From positions 1,810,001 to 1,874,000 of the forward strand of contig NZ_CP132334.1 of assembly GCF_030758415.1 (NCBI RefSeq): a stretch of DNA of 64,000 nucleotides, given 5' to 3'. The notes below the pieces were generated by a model that was not told where the DNA came from, ran no database searches, and was given only the letters and a program-made list of their open reading frames with translations. How positions within the stretch are numbered: the first letter of the stretch is position 1; every line of letters starts with the position of its first letter. Source of the DNA: Parvularcula sp. IMCC14364. GTDB lineage: Bacteria > Pseudomonadota > Alphaproteobacteria > Caulobacterales > Parvularculaceae. Below are positions 16,938 through 26,810 of the stretch, piece after piece. A program made the position numbers and the translations under genes.

Positions 16938-17757
16938 GCCATGAATAGCCATGCGATAGCTGAGGTCCAGCATCGTTCCCAATCCTTGGCGAGACGGCGT
17001 GATCGCCCTAACCATGCGAATGTGCGTTCTACGACCCATCGCCGGGGCAGGACTTTAAAGCCTTTCATTTTATCGGATCGCTTGATGATTTCCATCCGGA
17101 ATGGACCGACTTTTTTAAGTTTGCGCTTTAGCTTATCTCCCGCATAGCCACCATCGGCAAAGATATGGCGAAGCCATGGAAATTTGTCTCGCGCTTCCAT
17201 CAACACCGCTGGTGCGCCGTCGCGATCCTGTACATCCGCGGCATGCACAAGTGCTGTCACCAGAAAGCCTTCCGTATCCGTCAGAATATGCCGCTTGCGG
17301 CCTTTTATATTTTTGCCCGCGTCAAAGCCAGTAATACCGCCACTTTCTGTGGTTTTAACCGACTGGCTATCGATCACACCTGCGCTGGGGTGTGGGCTTC
17401 TGCCGTGTGCTTCGCGGCATTCAAACAGCAGGCGGTGATTGATCTTTTCCAGCAATCTGTCATCACGCCACCAATAAAAATATTTCTGAACCGTCGAAAA
17501 AGGCGGGAAATCCCTTGGTAACATGCGCCATTGGCAGCCAGTAGACGCGATATACAACAAGGCGTTCATGATCTCCCGCATCGGCCACTTGCGAGGACGC
17601 CCCATCCGATTTGGAAGAGGTATTTCAGGTTCAATCAAAGCCCATTCGTCGTCCGTCAGATCACTTGCATAGCGCAGGAAACTGCGGTCATAATATGTGC
17701 GGGTGGTTTCATTCCAACTCATCTGATCCTCCGTGTCTTAAGCAAACAAAGAGAATC
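16869..17757. mobile_element. IS5-family insertion sequence, apparently intact
   Basis: An element of about 0.89 kb contains one full transposase on the minus strand. The left edge GAGTCT (16869) and the right edge AGAATC (ending 17757) form a short imperfect inverted repeat. The direct repeat GAATCA (16875-16880 and 17753-17758) makes the exact boundary and target duplication uncertain by several bases. It sits in a small membrane-protein gene. Confidence 0.7.
16889..17722 (-). CDS. IS5-family transposase
   Basis: This is an intact 277-residue DDE transposase in one frame. The N-terminal DUF4096-type domain reads LTDDEWALIEPEIP. The catalytic residues are recognisable: GVIDSQSVKTTESGG (first Asp), HIFADGGYAGDK (second Asp) and WVVERTFAWLGRSRRLAKDWE (Glu). 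It is complete and could be active. It is the only coding sequence of its element. Confidence 0.95.
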   Translation of the reverse strand: MSWNETTRTYYDRSFLRYASDLTDDEWALIEPEIPLPNRMGRPRKWPMREIMNALLYIASTGCQWRMLPRDFPPFSTVQKYFYWWRDDRLLEKINHRLLFECREAHGRSPHPSAGVIDSQSVKTTESGGITGFDAGKNIKGRKRHILTDTEGFLVTALVHAADVQDRDGAPAVLMEARDKFPWLRHIFADGGYAGDKLKRKLKKVGPFRMEIIKRSDKMKGFKVLPRRWVVERTFAWLGRSRRLAKDWERCWTSAIAWLFMAHIRIATRRLARACFI

Positions 17758-18277
17758 ATAAGTCGTTGAAATCACCCAGATACTTTTGGATCAGGCTCTT
17801 AGGAACGGTTTTTCAATTGATGATTTGGTCAAGCTCAATTCCAGAAAGAGTAGTAGCCTTTGGAACTCTATACGAAATTCTTTTGACAACTCTGGGAGTG
17901 TACTCGGTTTATTTACTGCACAAATCAGAAAGCAATTCATGGTTTTCTTCCGCCGGCAAATAGCGAGAAATGTCATGAGTTACTTCCAACTCCCCAAGGT
18001 GAGAAGAAGATACTCTGCGCAGCTTGGAAACCTCAGCAGGACTTGAGGTTGCCTGAGTCGGGACGGCTTTTATCATTGGGACCTTAGACGCCGGCTCAAA
18101 CGCAGACGGACGAGGCTGTTTTTTCCTCCTCCCTTGCCCCCCTCCTTGGAACGAAACAGGGGTGGTTTGGGACAGATTTGGGACTATACCTTTGCTTGTT
18201 TTTGATATGTTATGTTAGTCTCTGTCACTTTCAGTTTGACGAAACCGTACAATAATCCTAGTGGTTCTGCCTCGTTG
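17758..18277. other. Gene-poor stretch between IS5 element and tRNA-Thr
   Basis: No reliable gene is visible. Two overlapping frames (17766-17963, 17786-18046) lack usable starts and known motifs; the second, from a TTG, gives a basic C-terminus and could be the tail of a gene cut by rearrangement. A pyrimidine-rich tract (TTTTTTCCTCCTCCC, near 18120) follows. The last 60 bases should hold the tRNA promoter, but no clear -35/-10 pair was identified. Confidence 0.4.
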
Positions 18278-18352
18278 GCCGCGGTAGCTCAGTGGTAGAG
18301 CGCACCCTTGGTAAGGGTGAGGCCGGGAGTTCAATTCTCCCTCGCGGCACCA
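18278..18352 (+). tRNA. tRNA-Thr (anticodon GGT)
   Basis: A complete cloverleaf of 75 bases includes an encoded CCA. The acceptor stem GCCGCGG pairs with TCGCGGC (one G-T pair), the D arm is GCTCAGTGGTAGAGC, and the anticodon stem CACCC/GGGTG encloses TTGGTAA with GGT at 34-36. The T arm GGGAG-TTCAATT-CTCCC is perfect. The anticodon reads ACC and ACU threonine codons. It borders the accessory island on its 5' side. Confidence 0.97.
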
Positions 18353-18442
18353 TTTTTTCATTTCCCCTGTCTATTCTGGCTACTTGCCATGTTCGCAATT
18401 TCATGATGAGAACAGTTTCTGAAATTATAGATCAGGTCAAAA

Positions 18443-19711
18443 ATGACAGCAAAATTGGTCAATTCTGCCGAACAGGGCGCCTTGCCATCTCTTCCGGATG
18501 TTGAAGAAGACACGCTTGCAGCCATTTTGAACCGGAAGGATGCCGCGTGGTCGAATGTGGCCCGCACGCCCTGCCTCAAAGCAGAAAAACTGAGCCTGCT
18601 CTCAGGCTGTGACCTTTTCGTGAAATACGAAAACATGCAATATACTGGTGCCTTCAAGGAACGAGGCGCCCTCGCCCGCCTGCTCCATTTGACATCACAG
18701 GAGCGCGCCCGCGGCGTCATTGCTGCATCTGCGGGTAACCACGCGCAGGGCCTCGCACGCCATGCAAGCCTGTTAGGCATTAAGGCGACCATCGTGATGC
18801 CCCAGCACACGCCTTACGTCAAAGTTCAGCAGACAGAGCAACTTGGTGCAGATGTCATCCTGCATGGGGAGGATTTCGACACGGCTGATGGCTTTGCCCA
18901 CCGCAAATGTGACGAGGACGGTAGCGTCTATGTGCATCCGTTTGATGACCCTCTGGTGATGGCAGGTCAGGGAACCGTGGCCATTGAAATGCTGGAGGAG
19001 CAGCCGGAACTGGATGTACTGATTGTGCCCATCGGTGGCGGTGGCCTTCTTTCAGGGATGGCAGTGGCCGCGCGCCGGCTGAAACCGTCAATCGAGATTA
19101 TCGGCGTGCAGGCGGCGCTGTATCCGTCCATGCTGAATGCAATTCAGGGGCAAAACGCGCCCATTGGTGGCAACACACTGGCAGAAGGTATCGCCGTGCG
19201 CGAGCCGGGGAAAATCACACGGCGGGTGATCGCTGAGTATGTGGACGATTTTCTGACTGTCGATGAACGGGCCCTTGAGCGGGCGCTCAGTCTTTATCTC
19301 ACGGTACAGAAGACGTTGTCAGAGGGCGCAGGCGCGGTTGGCCTTGCCGCTGTTCTGGCAAACCCTGGCCGATTTCAGGGTAAGCGCGTTGGAACCGTGC
19401 TGTGCGGCGGCAATATTGATACCCGCCTGCTGTCCTCAATCCTGATGCGCGATCTGGCGCGGCAGGGCCGCGTGGCGCGTTTGCGGATCGAACTTCTGGA
19501 CGTGCCGGGCCAGTTGACCAAGGTGGCGGACATGATTGCGTCCGGCGGTGGTAATGTGATTGATGTCTCCTATCATCGCATCTTCAATGATCTGCCTGCA
19601 AAAGCGACTTATCTGGACATCTCCGTGGAGACAAATGACCGGCCACATCTGGACCGGATCATTGAGAACCTGAAGGCTTCAGGGCTACCTACCGTAATCG
19701 CTGACTATTAG
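18443..19711 (+). CDS. Threonine ammonia-lyase with C-terminal ACT domain
   Basis: This PLP enzyme of fold type II converts threonine to 2-oxobutanoate, the entry to isoleucine synthesis. The PLP Lys is Lys72 in GAFKERGA. SAGNHAQG and the glycine-rich PIGGGGLLSG hold the cofactor. Residues from about 345 (LRIELLDVPGQLTKVADMIASGGGNVIDV) form one ACT domain, probably an allosteric site. At 422 residues it matches the shorter ilvA form common in alphaproteobacteria. No ilv genes are adjacent, so a catabolic role is also possible. Confidence 0.9.
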   Translation: MTAKLVNSAEQGALPSLPDVEEDTLAAILNRKDAAWSNVARTPCLKAEKLSLLSGCDLFVKYENMQYTGAFKERGALARLLHLTSQERARGVIAASAGNHAQGLARHASLLGIKATIVMPQHTPYVKVQQTEQLGADVILHGEDFDTADGFAHRKCDEDGSVYVHPFDDPLVMAGQGTVAIEMLEEQPELDVLIVPIGGGGLLSGMAVAARRLKPSIEIIGVQAALYPSMLNAIQGQNAPIGGNTLAEGIAVREPGKITRRVIAEYVDDFLTVDERALERALSLYLTVQKTLSEGAGAVGLAAVLANPGRFQGKRVGTVLCGGNIDTRLLSSILMRDLARQGRVARLRIELLDVPGQLTKVADMIASGGGNVIDVSYHRIFNDLPAKATYLDISVETNDRPHLDRIIENLKASGLPTVIADY

Positions 19712-19732
19712 GCCGGGTGTACGTTTCCGGTT

Positions 19733-21061
19733 TTATTCCTTGTACAGCACGCCTTCTTTCATCACGAACTCGACATCCAGCAGGACTGAAATGTCCTGAA
19801 GCGGATTTCCGTCAACCGCGATCAAATCTCCTAGTTTACCGGGCCGCAATGTGCCAAGGCTGTCCGACATGCCGAGATTGTCCGCCCCGGCTACCGTTGC
19901 CGAATAAACGGCTTCTGCCGGTGTCATGCCCGCTTTGACCAGCAGTTCGAATTCTCGTGCGTTGTCTCCATGCCTGGAAACGCCACTATCCGTACCAAAA
20001 GCAATCTTCACACCACCATCATGGGCGGTGCGGGCCATCTCGATCATTTGCGGCCCGACCTGTAGAGATTTCTTGCGCTGTGGTGGCGTCAGGAAGGAAT
20101 TCGGGCTTTCGGCTATTTCAACGACTGTCTGCCCGGCCAATAATGTTGGCACAAGATAAGCGCCGGAACGGCGGAAAAGACGCACACTTTCCGGATCAAG
20201 ATAGGTACCATGCTCAATAGAATCGACCCCGGCTTCAAGCGCCGCATCAATGCCATTCTTGCCATGGGCGTGGGCTGTGACTTTTCGCCCCATGGAGTGG
20301 GCAGTATCCATGATGGCTTTCAGTTCATCTTCAAAAAACTGCACCTCTGTGCCAGCAGCGGTATTGCTGAGTACCCCGCCAGTGGCAGTGAGTTTGATAT
20401 GGTCTGCCCCGCGACGCACCTGTTCTCGAACAGCACGGCGACAGCTTTCCACCCCATCGCAGGTGCCGGAATTGCCTGACGCCTTGAACATATGAGCAAT
20501 GTCATCCCGATAGCCCTGGGTACCATCCCCATGACCGCCCGTGACAGAAATCGTCGCGCCTGAGGCAAATATGCGCGGGCCTGACACCCAGCCATTGGCC
20601 GTTGCATCGCGCAATGCAAAGATCGCGTCACCGGTCCCCGCGCCGACATCACGCACTGTGGTGAAACCGGCCATGAGTGTCCGTTTCGCGTGGAGCGCGC
20701 CCATCATGGCGCGATCAGCGTCAGACATCTGTACAGTCTGCAACCGGCCCTGCGGGTTTAACTCACTGGTCAGGTGGACATGACCATCAATAAGGCCAGG
20801 CAGGACAAATTTGTCTTCAAGGTTGTGGATTTCAAGTATGTCACCATCGGCAACTCCCAGAGACTGTTCACTGAATGAGGCAGTGGGCAGAACCTGATCA
20901 ATAAGTCCATCTCGAATGATAATAGAGTGCGCTTCTTTTGGAGGCTTTCCTGGCTCATCCAGCAACTGCCCGGCATGAATAACCGTGATATTCTCTGCCT
21001 GCGCCGCCCCGACAAAACCCAGCGCGCACAGCATACTCCCGATTTTTTTGACAATCTTCAT
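19733..21061 (-). CDS. Exported amidohydrolase, imidazolonepropionase/prolidase-like
   Basis: The 442-residue protein has a signal peptide (KIGSMLCALGFVGAAQA) and an amidohydrolase fold. GLIDGHVHL supplies two metal-binding His, VTAHAHG and SIEHGT the later His, and FGTDSG the catalytic Asp. Exported members of this group hydrolyse dipeptides or other amide compounds in the periplasm; the substrate cannot be inferred. The ATG at 21061 has AGGAGGGAAATC in front, so upstream in-frame codons are not used. Confidence 0.88.
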   Translation of the reverse strand: MKIVKKIGSMLCALGFVGAAQAENITVIHAGQLLDEPGKPPKEAHSIIIRDGLIDQVLPTASFSEQSLGVADGDILEIHNLEDKFVLPGLIDGHVHLTSELNPQGRLQTVQMSDADRAMMGALHAKRTLMAGFTTVRDVGAGTGDAIFALRDATANGWVSGPRIFASGATISVTGGHGDGTQGYRDDIAHMFKASGNSGTCDGVESCRRAVREQVRRGADHIKLTATGGVLSNTAAGTEVQFFEDELKAIMDTAHSMGRKVTAHAHGKNGIDAALEAGVDSIEHGTYLDPESVRLFRRSGAYLVPTLLAGQTVVEIAESPNSFLTPPQRKKSLQVGPQMIEMARTAHDGGVKIAFGTDSGVSRHGDNAREFELLVKAGMTPAEAVYSATVAGADNLGMSDSLGTLRPGKLGDLIAVDGNPLQDISVLLDVEFVMKEGVLYKE

Positions 21062-21221
21062 GATTTCCCTCCTGCTCATTGGTGAGGAAAGGACCACATG
21101 CCACGCTGCCTCGCAAGCCCCCGGTGTCAGAGGTTATTCAGGCTATCACAGCCTTGCCCCCTGTATCTCCCGGCAACAAACGTGTTATAAGCCTTTTGTT
21201 GGGGAGTATCATGGACGCATC

Positions 21222-23087
21222 ATGAGTGGGGATTACGATTTTCAGTTCAAGCACAAGGACCGCAAACGCCTGAACGCGGTCTCCCAACGCATCTTTGATC
21301 GTCTGGTGTCGATCGACGACAATTTCGTCAACCTCATCAATTCTGCCGAAAATGCTGTTACCGGATTTGTCATGATAACCGGGCTCGTCAGCCTGTTCGG
21401 TGGCATATGGTACGGCATAGGCCAGATTCTCGGTATGCCGTTCATGTCGGGTGTGCCTGAACGCTTCACCACAGAATCCGCGCATCTGATGATCAGCGGT
21501 GTTGTGACATTGCCGGTCTTTTTCTTTATTATCTGGCGCCCGTTACAGGCCATGTCAGACAATATACTGGAATGGGTCGGACGCTGGATCATTACCACGC
21601 GCAAGTTTGGCCAGAACAGGCAGAAAAAAACCGCCGTGCTTGATGCGGTCAGCAACTGGATGCGGACACGACCCGAGCAAGCAACCCGTATTTACGAGCA
21701 GCTCTACAAGCAGAATCCGAAAGACCTGTTCCCCCCGGAGTTGCGTGAGAAACTGGAAACACTGACTGCCGCCAACGACAAACCCTATCTGTTGATTGAG
21801 CGCTTTACAGAAATAAAGCCGTGGACCGAGTATGCGAAATACTGGTTTTTTTCTCCCCGCAATGAAGAACGCAAAATCTATTTTCTCCGCTCCCGTGCGT
21901 TGCGAAATGCCATCAAGATTGCACTGGCCTATCACATCATGAATACGGAGCTGCGCGACGAGGTGCCAGCTGGTGATCGCTGGGTGCGTGAGTACAAGAC
22001 CGAGCGCAACAGACAGATCACAGCCCTTTTTGACGAGATTGATCTTCATAACAGGTTCCGCACATCCGCCCCGCATTATCGCTGGCCTGATAACGGACGT
22101 AAAAAATCCGTTGGCGAGACAGCTACACTTCGCGCCATCTCCTGTATCGAGAACCCGAGCGGGTTGCCGCTTTTCGTACTGCCCGTGAAAGATGTGATGA
22201 ACGAATTCCAAGGTGTCATCCGTGACTTCTACGAAGATGCACAAGGCGAGGATGAAGCCTCCCTTGAGATACGTCAGGACAGATATGAAGCGATCATCTC
22301 CAAGCTGGCTGATATCAATGTAAAAATGTTCGGCAAATACAGCCGCAAGACATTGCTGACCACTTCAGAAACGGGGATTGAGCCTCAGCCTATCCTGCGT
22401 GATCTTGCCCTCTCCCGCGCAAGTAATGCTGACATAGAAGATGTTCTGCACGATGAAGAGCATGTTCATGACTGGGCCTTGCGCTGGGACCCGAACTTCA
22501 TTGCCTGGCCGGAAATTCAGGATGATGCAGAATCCGACACAAGCCAGTCATTTGCTGTGCTTTATGAAGCCATTGAAAGAGCTGGCAGGAAAGCAACCCC
22601 CATCGTGCTGGAGCGCGGAGACACGTTGTTCATTGACAATCTGAGATGTCTGATTACCCGCCCCCTTGATCGCAAACAGGCCATCACCGGCTACCCGCAA
22701 GACTGGTGGCTGCGGGGGTATTATGGTTTCCGTATGTCCGAGCAGACCAGTTTTGACCTCTCAAGCACCAATGGCAGCTATAGCTCATTTGATGATGATG
22801 TGTACCGGGATGAATTTGGCATCACCTGGCCGTTTGACCCCAAGGAGCATGATGCACGTCACGACTCGGAGAAAGGCGTTTCGCTGAAAAGGCCTACGAA
22901 AGACAGAGCTGTTTCTTTCACCAGCAGCGACAAGGCACCTTATTGTCGTATTGAGCCGTCGCAGGAAAAAGTTTTCTCTGAGACACATGACGCCCCTGAA
23001 AACTCTGGCAGATTTTTGCGGCGGGGATCCCGGCCGGCCAAGCGCCAACCGGGTTCAATCGCACAATATCTGAAAGACTGGTTCTAG
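21222..23087 (+). CDS. Large membrane protein of unknown function with a possible degenerate TauD-like end
   Basis: The 621-residue protein has two membrane helices near residues 44-115 and about 480 residues of cytoplasmic domain. The cytoplasmic part has no clear match. Near residue 465 the stretch ERGDTLFIDNLRCLITRP followed by WWLRGYYGF resembles the C-terminal motif of TauD/clavaminate-type 2-oxoglutarate oxygenases (GD-h-h-h-DN-x-h-h-H-x-R), but the metal-binding His is replaced. The frame is open upstream; ATG 21222 was chosen because GGGGAG lies before it and the following residues are hydrophilic as expected. It is divergent from the amidohydrolase gene and convergent with dps. Confidence 0.6.
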   Translation: MSGDYDFQFKHKDRKRLNAVSQRIFDRLVSIDDNFVNLINSAENAVTGFVMITGLVSLFGGIWYGIGQILGMPFMSGVPERFTTESAHLMISGVVTLPVFFFIIWRPLQAMSDNILEWVGRWIITTRKFGQNRQKKTAVLDAVSNWMRTRPEQATRIYEQLYKQNPKDLFPPELREKLETLTAANDKPYLLIERFTEIKPWTEYAKYWFFSPRNEERKIYFLRSRALRNAIKIALAYHIMNTELRDEVPAGDRWVREYKTERNRQITALFDEIDLHNRFRTSAPHYRWPDNGRKKSVGETATLRAISCIENPSGLPLFVLPVKDVMNEFQGVIRDFYEDAQGEDEASLEIRQDRYEAIISKLADINVKMFGKYSRKTLLTTSETGIEPQPILRDLALSRASNADIEDVLHDEEHVHDWALRWDPNFIAWPEIQDDAESDTSQSFAVLYEAIERAGRKATPIVLERGDTLFIDNLRCLITRPLDRKQAITGYPQDWWLRGYYGFRMSEQTSFDLSSTNGSYSSFDDDVYRDEFGITWPFDPKEHDARHDSEKGVSLKRPTKDRAVSFTSSDKAPYCRIEPSQEKVFSETHDAPENSGRFLRRGSRPAKRQPGSIAQYLKDWF

Positions 23088-23103
23088 TTCGTATTATGAG
23101 CGC

Positions 23104-23574
23104 TCAAGCCAGATAGCTTCGCAGCATCCATGCCGTCTTTTCGTGGATCTGGATACGCTGCGTCAACAGATCTTCCGATGCATCATCGTCAGCATCATCA
23201 GCCACTTCCATAGCCTCCCGTGCACGGCGAATGAGCGTTTCCTGATCTTTCAACAGATTTACAACCATCTGTCGTGCCTCTGGCACACGGTCATTGGTCT
23301 CCTCAATTGCTGTGAGTTCAGCCAACTCACGCCCGGAGCCGGGTGCAAAGACACCAAGCGCACGTATGCGCTCAGCCAGTTCATCGAGCGCTTGCCACAT
23401 TTCAGTGTATTGCTCTTCAAACATCAGGTGAAGTGTACGAAAGTCAGGACCCTGTACATTCCAGTGATAACCATGGGTTTTCATGTAGACGGCATATGTA
23501 TCCGCAAGGGTTTTTTTCAGTGCCTCGGCCACCGCGATGCGGTTTTCTTCACTGATGCCAATATCGATTGTCAT
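23104..23574 (-). CDS. dps: Dps-family ferritin-like protein
   Basis: This 156-residue four-helix protein matches Dps: HGYHWNVQGPDFRTLHLMFEEQYTEMWQALDELAERIRALG contains the His and the Asp/Glu ligands of the inter-subunit ferroxidase site. Dps forms a 12-subunit shell that stores iron oxidised by peroxide and protects DNA. The N-terminus is short, without the long Lys-rich DNA-binding tail of E. coli Dps. The start follows CAAGGAGCC. It lies between two uncharacterised membrane-protein genes. Confidence 0.93.
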   Translation of the reverse strand: MTIDIGISEENRIAVAEALKKTLADTYAVYMKTHGYHWNVQGPDFRTLHLMFEEQYTEMWQALDELAERIRALGVFAPGSGRELAELTAIEETNDRVPEARQMVVNLLKDQETLIRRAREAMEVADDADDDASEDLLTQRIQIHEKTAWMLRSYLA

Positions 23575-23742
23575 AGAACGGCTCCTTGGTTGCTATGAGA
23601 CCGAGATAGGATTGCGTGAGGGTTTTCTCAAACAGATAATCATCACGCGACACATCTATTTTTTCGATGATAAGTTTTTGTGACACTCCTTGAATTGTGA
23701 ACGCCCATTACCAATATGTAACATAACAAAAGAGGAGAAATT

Positions 23743-25014
23743 ATGGGCGCATTGCTGGTACGGATTTTATTATCACCCATCAGATTACTTTTATGGCCAT
23801 TCCGCTTCTTGCGAATGATGTTCTTGAAGCTGATCGGCAAAAGCACCAGCAGGACATTGCGTAACTCGTCCGGTAATTATCTCGCCAGCACGCATGATGA
23901 TCAGTTCCGGGAAGCAGAATCTACCGCCAGTGAGGAACCCGTACGCACCAAACCTGCAGGCCTTGAGTCTCTGCTGTTTCGACAACTTGAGCGTCCACGC
24001 CTTCAGGAACGCACCGCGCCCGACATGAGTCTTGATGAAGCTCGTTTTGAAGTAGCCCATGCCGAGCGTTTCTACGCCTACAATTTCTCGCTTTTTCCAC
24101 GCGGCGACTTTTTCTATGAAGAAGTGGAGCAAGAGTATCTCCACACCGCCATGGGCCTGCCGCACGAATCGACGGATGCGCGCTTCATTCGAATAATGAC
24201 TCAATTCAGACGTGTTCTGAATGATAATTCCAGAAGGCTTTTTCTCTATTACACACCATTGATCTTCGCCCTTTGCCTGACAGCAAGCCTGTCGCTTGGT
24301 TTGCCCTGGTGGCAGATAACAGCGCCACGGTTCGAACAGCTTGGCGCAAGCCCGGAACAAGCCAGCCTTATACTCACTGGCCTGATAGCAACCGGTATCT
24401 ATGGCATTGGTCTGGTCATTTTATTGGTGCTCTATCATTGGCCTTACAAGGTCACACAGCAACGCAACCTGTTGGGACTTGATAATTATATCACCAGCAA
24501 ATTTTCCCGTGTGAACCAGAATTTTCTGGTCTCCAAGCGCCGTGCTCTGAATGTAGAGCGCAATAAACGCATGACACAGGCTGATGAACTGAGAGAAGAG
24601 GCCGGCATCTGGACACTTGCCTATAACTGGTTTGCCACGCGCCTCTTGTTGTGTGAGCAACTGGTCCGCAACAAGATATATCAGATCAGGAGAAACACGA
24701 CGCTTTACGGTGTCGGCGGCATCATCGCCTGCTCCCTGTTTCTGGTTCTGTGCACCGCCGGGGCTATATGGTCCGGGATTGCTGGCGCAACACTGCCATT
24801 GCTGCTTGGCCTCTGTAGCCTGTTGTCCGTTTCCTTTATTGCGCTTGCCTATTCACTGGTGATGGGCCAGGCAATGCCCGAAATCATGAGCGTTATGCAC
24901 GCCAGCGAATGGTCCCGATTCAACCAGATATCACTAGACAGGACTATCGCTGACCATGTGGGCGAGGATAAGTTGCAGATTGTGACGTTCAGAGACCGGA
25001 ACAGATTTGAATAA
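23743..25014 (+). CDS. Membrane protein of unknown function with two helix pairs
   Basis: The 423-residue protein begins with a basic, hydrophobic segment (LLVRILLSPIRLLLWPFRFLRMMF), then a hydrophilic region of about 120 residues. Two hydrophobic pairs follow, near 165-230 and 320-375, separated by a charged helical stretch (SKRRALNVERNKRMTQADELREEAG). No domain was recognised. A strong AGAGGAGAAATT lies before the ATG. Its stop touches the stop of the aminotransferase gene. It may work with the membrane protein on the other side of dps, but only proximity supports this. Confidence 0.65.
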   Translation: MGALLVRILLSPIRLLLWPFRFLRMMFLKLIGKSTSRTLRNSSGNYLASTHDDQFREAESTASEEPVRTKPAGLESLLFRQLERPRLQERTAPDMSLDEARFEVAHAERFYAYNFSLFPRGDFFYEEVEQEYLHTAMGLPHESTDARFIRIMTQFRRVLNDNSRRLFLYYTPLIFALCLTASLSLGLPWWQITAPRFEQLGASPEQASLILTGLIATGIYGIGLVILLVLYHWPYKVTQQRNLLGLDNYITSKFSRVNQNFLVSKRRALNVERNKRMTQADELREEAGIWTLAYNWFATRLLLCEQLVRNKIYQIRRNTTLYGVGGIIACSLFLVLCTAGAIWSGIAGATLPLLLGLCSLLSVSFIALAYSLVMGQAMPEIMSVMHASEWSRFNQISLDRTIADHVGEDKLQIVTFRDRNRFE

Positions 25015-26226
<1,212 letters not shown>

Positions 26227-26238
26227 TCACCTCCTTTG

Positions 26239-26249
26239 TTGCAATGCAA
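26239..26249. promoter_or_regulatory. Palindrome upstream of the aminotransferase gene
   Basis: TTGCAATGCAA is a perfect 11-base palindrome (TTGCA-A-TGCAA) 16 bp before the aminotransferase ATG, partly next to its ribosome-binding site. It could be an operator. Chance occurrence cannot be excluded. Confidence 0.2.
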
Positions 26250-26305
26250 TACTACGACTGTTGTCTGATCAGGAAAAGCCCCAAGCTAACTCAAGTTCAG
26301 AACGA

Positions 26306-26809
26306 TCAGACCAGTTTGAGGGTCATGGTGAGGTGTTCGCCCTTGCCGTACCAAAGATCAATTTCGTCCCGGGCCGTCTCAACGAAGCCTTCGCGGCGAT
26401 AAAAATCAGCCGAAGCCTCAAGGCCATCGACTGTTTCCAGGTAAACTTCTGACCAGTTGCCCATGCGGGCGTATTCGATCGCTGATTGGAACAACTGCTT
26501 ACCGACACCCAGGCCGCGCACTTCCGGTACAACCACAAACCATCGAAACTGACAGCACGCATCACGATCTATGATGGCCACGCAACCAACATCTTTACCG
26601 TCACGCTCTGCAAACCATATGCGCCCCTTGTCCGGTTCATCAAGTCGAGACTTGTCAATCGAAACGGCAACGAAGTCTGAGAAATGATTGTGAAATTTGC
26701 TATCCTGATCAACATAACCACGGCGATGAAGGTCTATTATGGCCGCAGAATGGGCGCGACCCCACCCTTCACGTATCCGGATTTCACTATATTCAGGCCC
26801 GCTGGACAT
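26306..26809 (-). CDS. GNAT-family N-acetyltransferase
   Basis: The 167-residue protein contains the GNAT acetyl-CoA motif: WFVVVPEVRGLGVGKQLFQSAIEYAR, with the Q/R-x-x-G-x-G/A loop as RGLGVG. ASADFYRREGF is the usual last part. It would acetylate a small molecule or protein amine; the substrate is unknown. ATG 26809 has AAGGACTGAA before it and starts just after the aspS stop. An upstream codon at 26830 would overlap aspS. Confidence 0.85.
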   Translation of the reverse strand: MSSGPEYSEIRIREGWGRAHSAAIIDLHRRGYVDQDSKFHNHFSDFVAVSIDKSRLDEPDKGRIWFAERDGKDVGCVAIIDRDACCQFRWFVVVPEVRGLGVGKQLFQSAIEYARMGNWSEVYLETVDGLEASADFYRREGFVETARDEIDLWYGKGEHLTMTLKLV

Positions 26810-26810
26810 T

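Noticed and set aside
17766-18046. Two overlapping frames after the IS5 element
   Set aside because: Both lack a good start and any known motif. One may be a gene tail, but that cannot be supported.
18278-18352. Integration site at the tRNA 3' end
   Set aside because: Mobile DNA lies on the 5' side of the tRNA, no integrase gene is present, and no repeat of the tRNA end was seen.
20985-21221. Upstream extension of the 621-residue membrane protein
   Set aside because: The frame is open, but this part overlaps the start and signal-peptide region of the amidohydrolase gene on the other strand and its ribosome-binding site.
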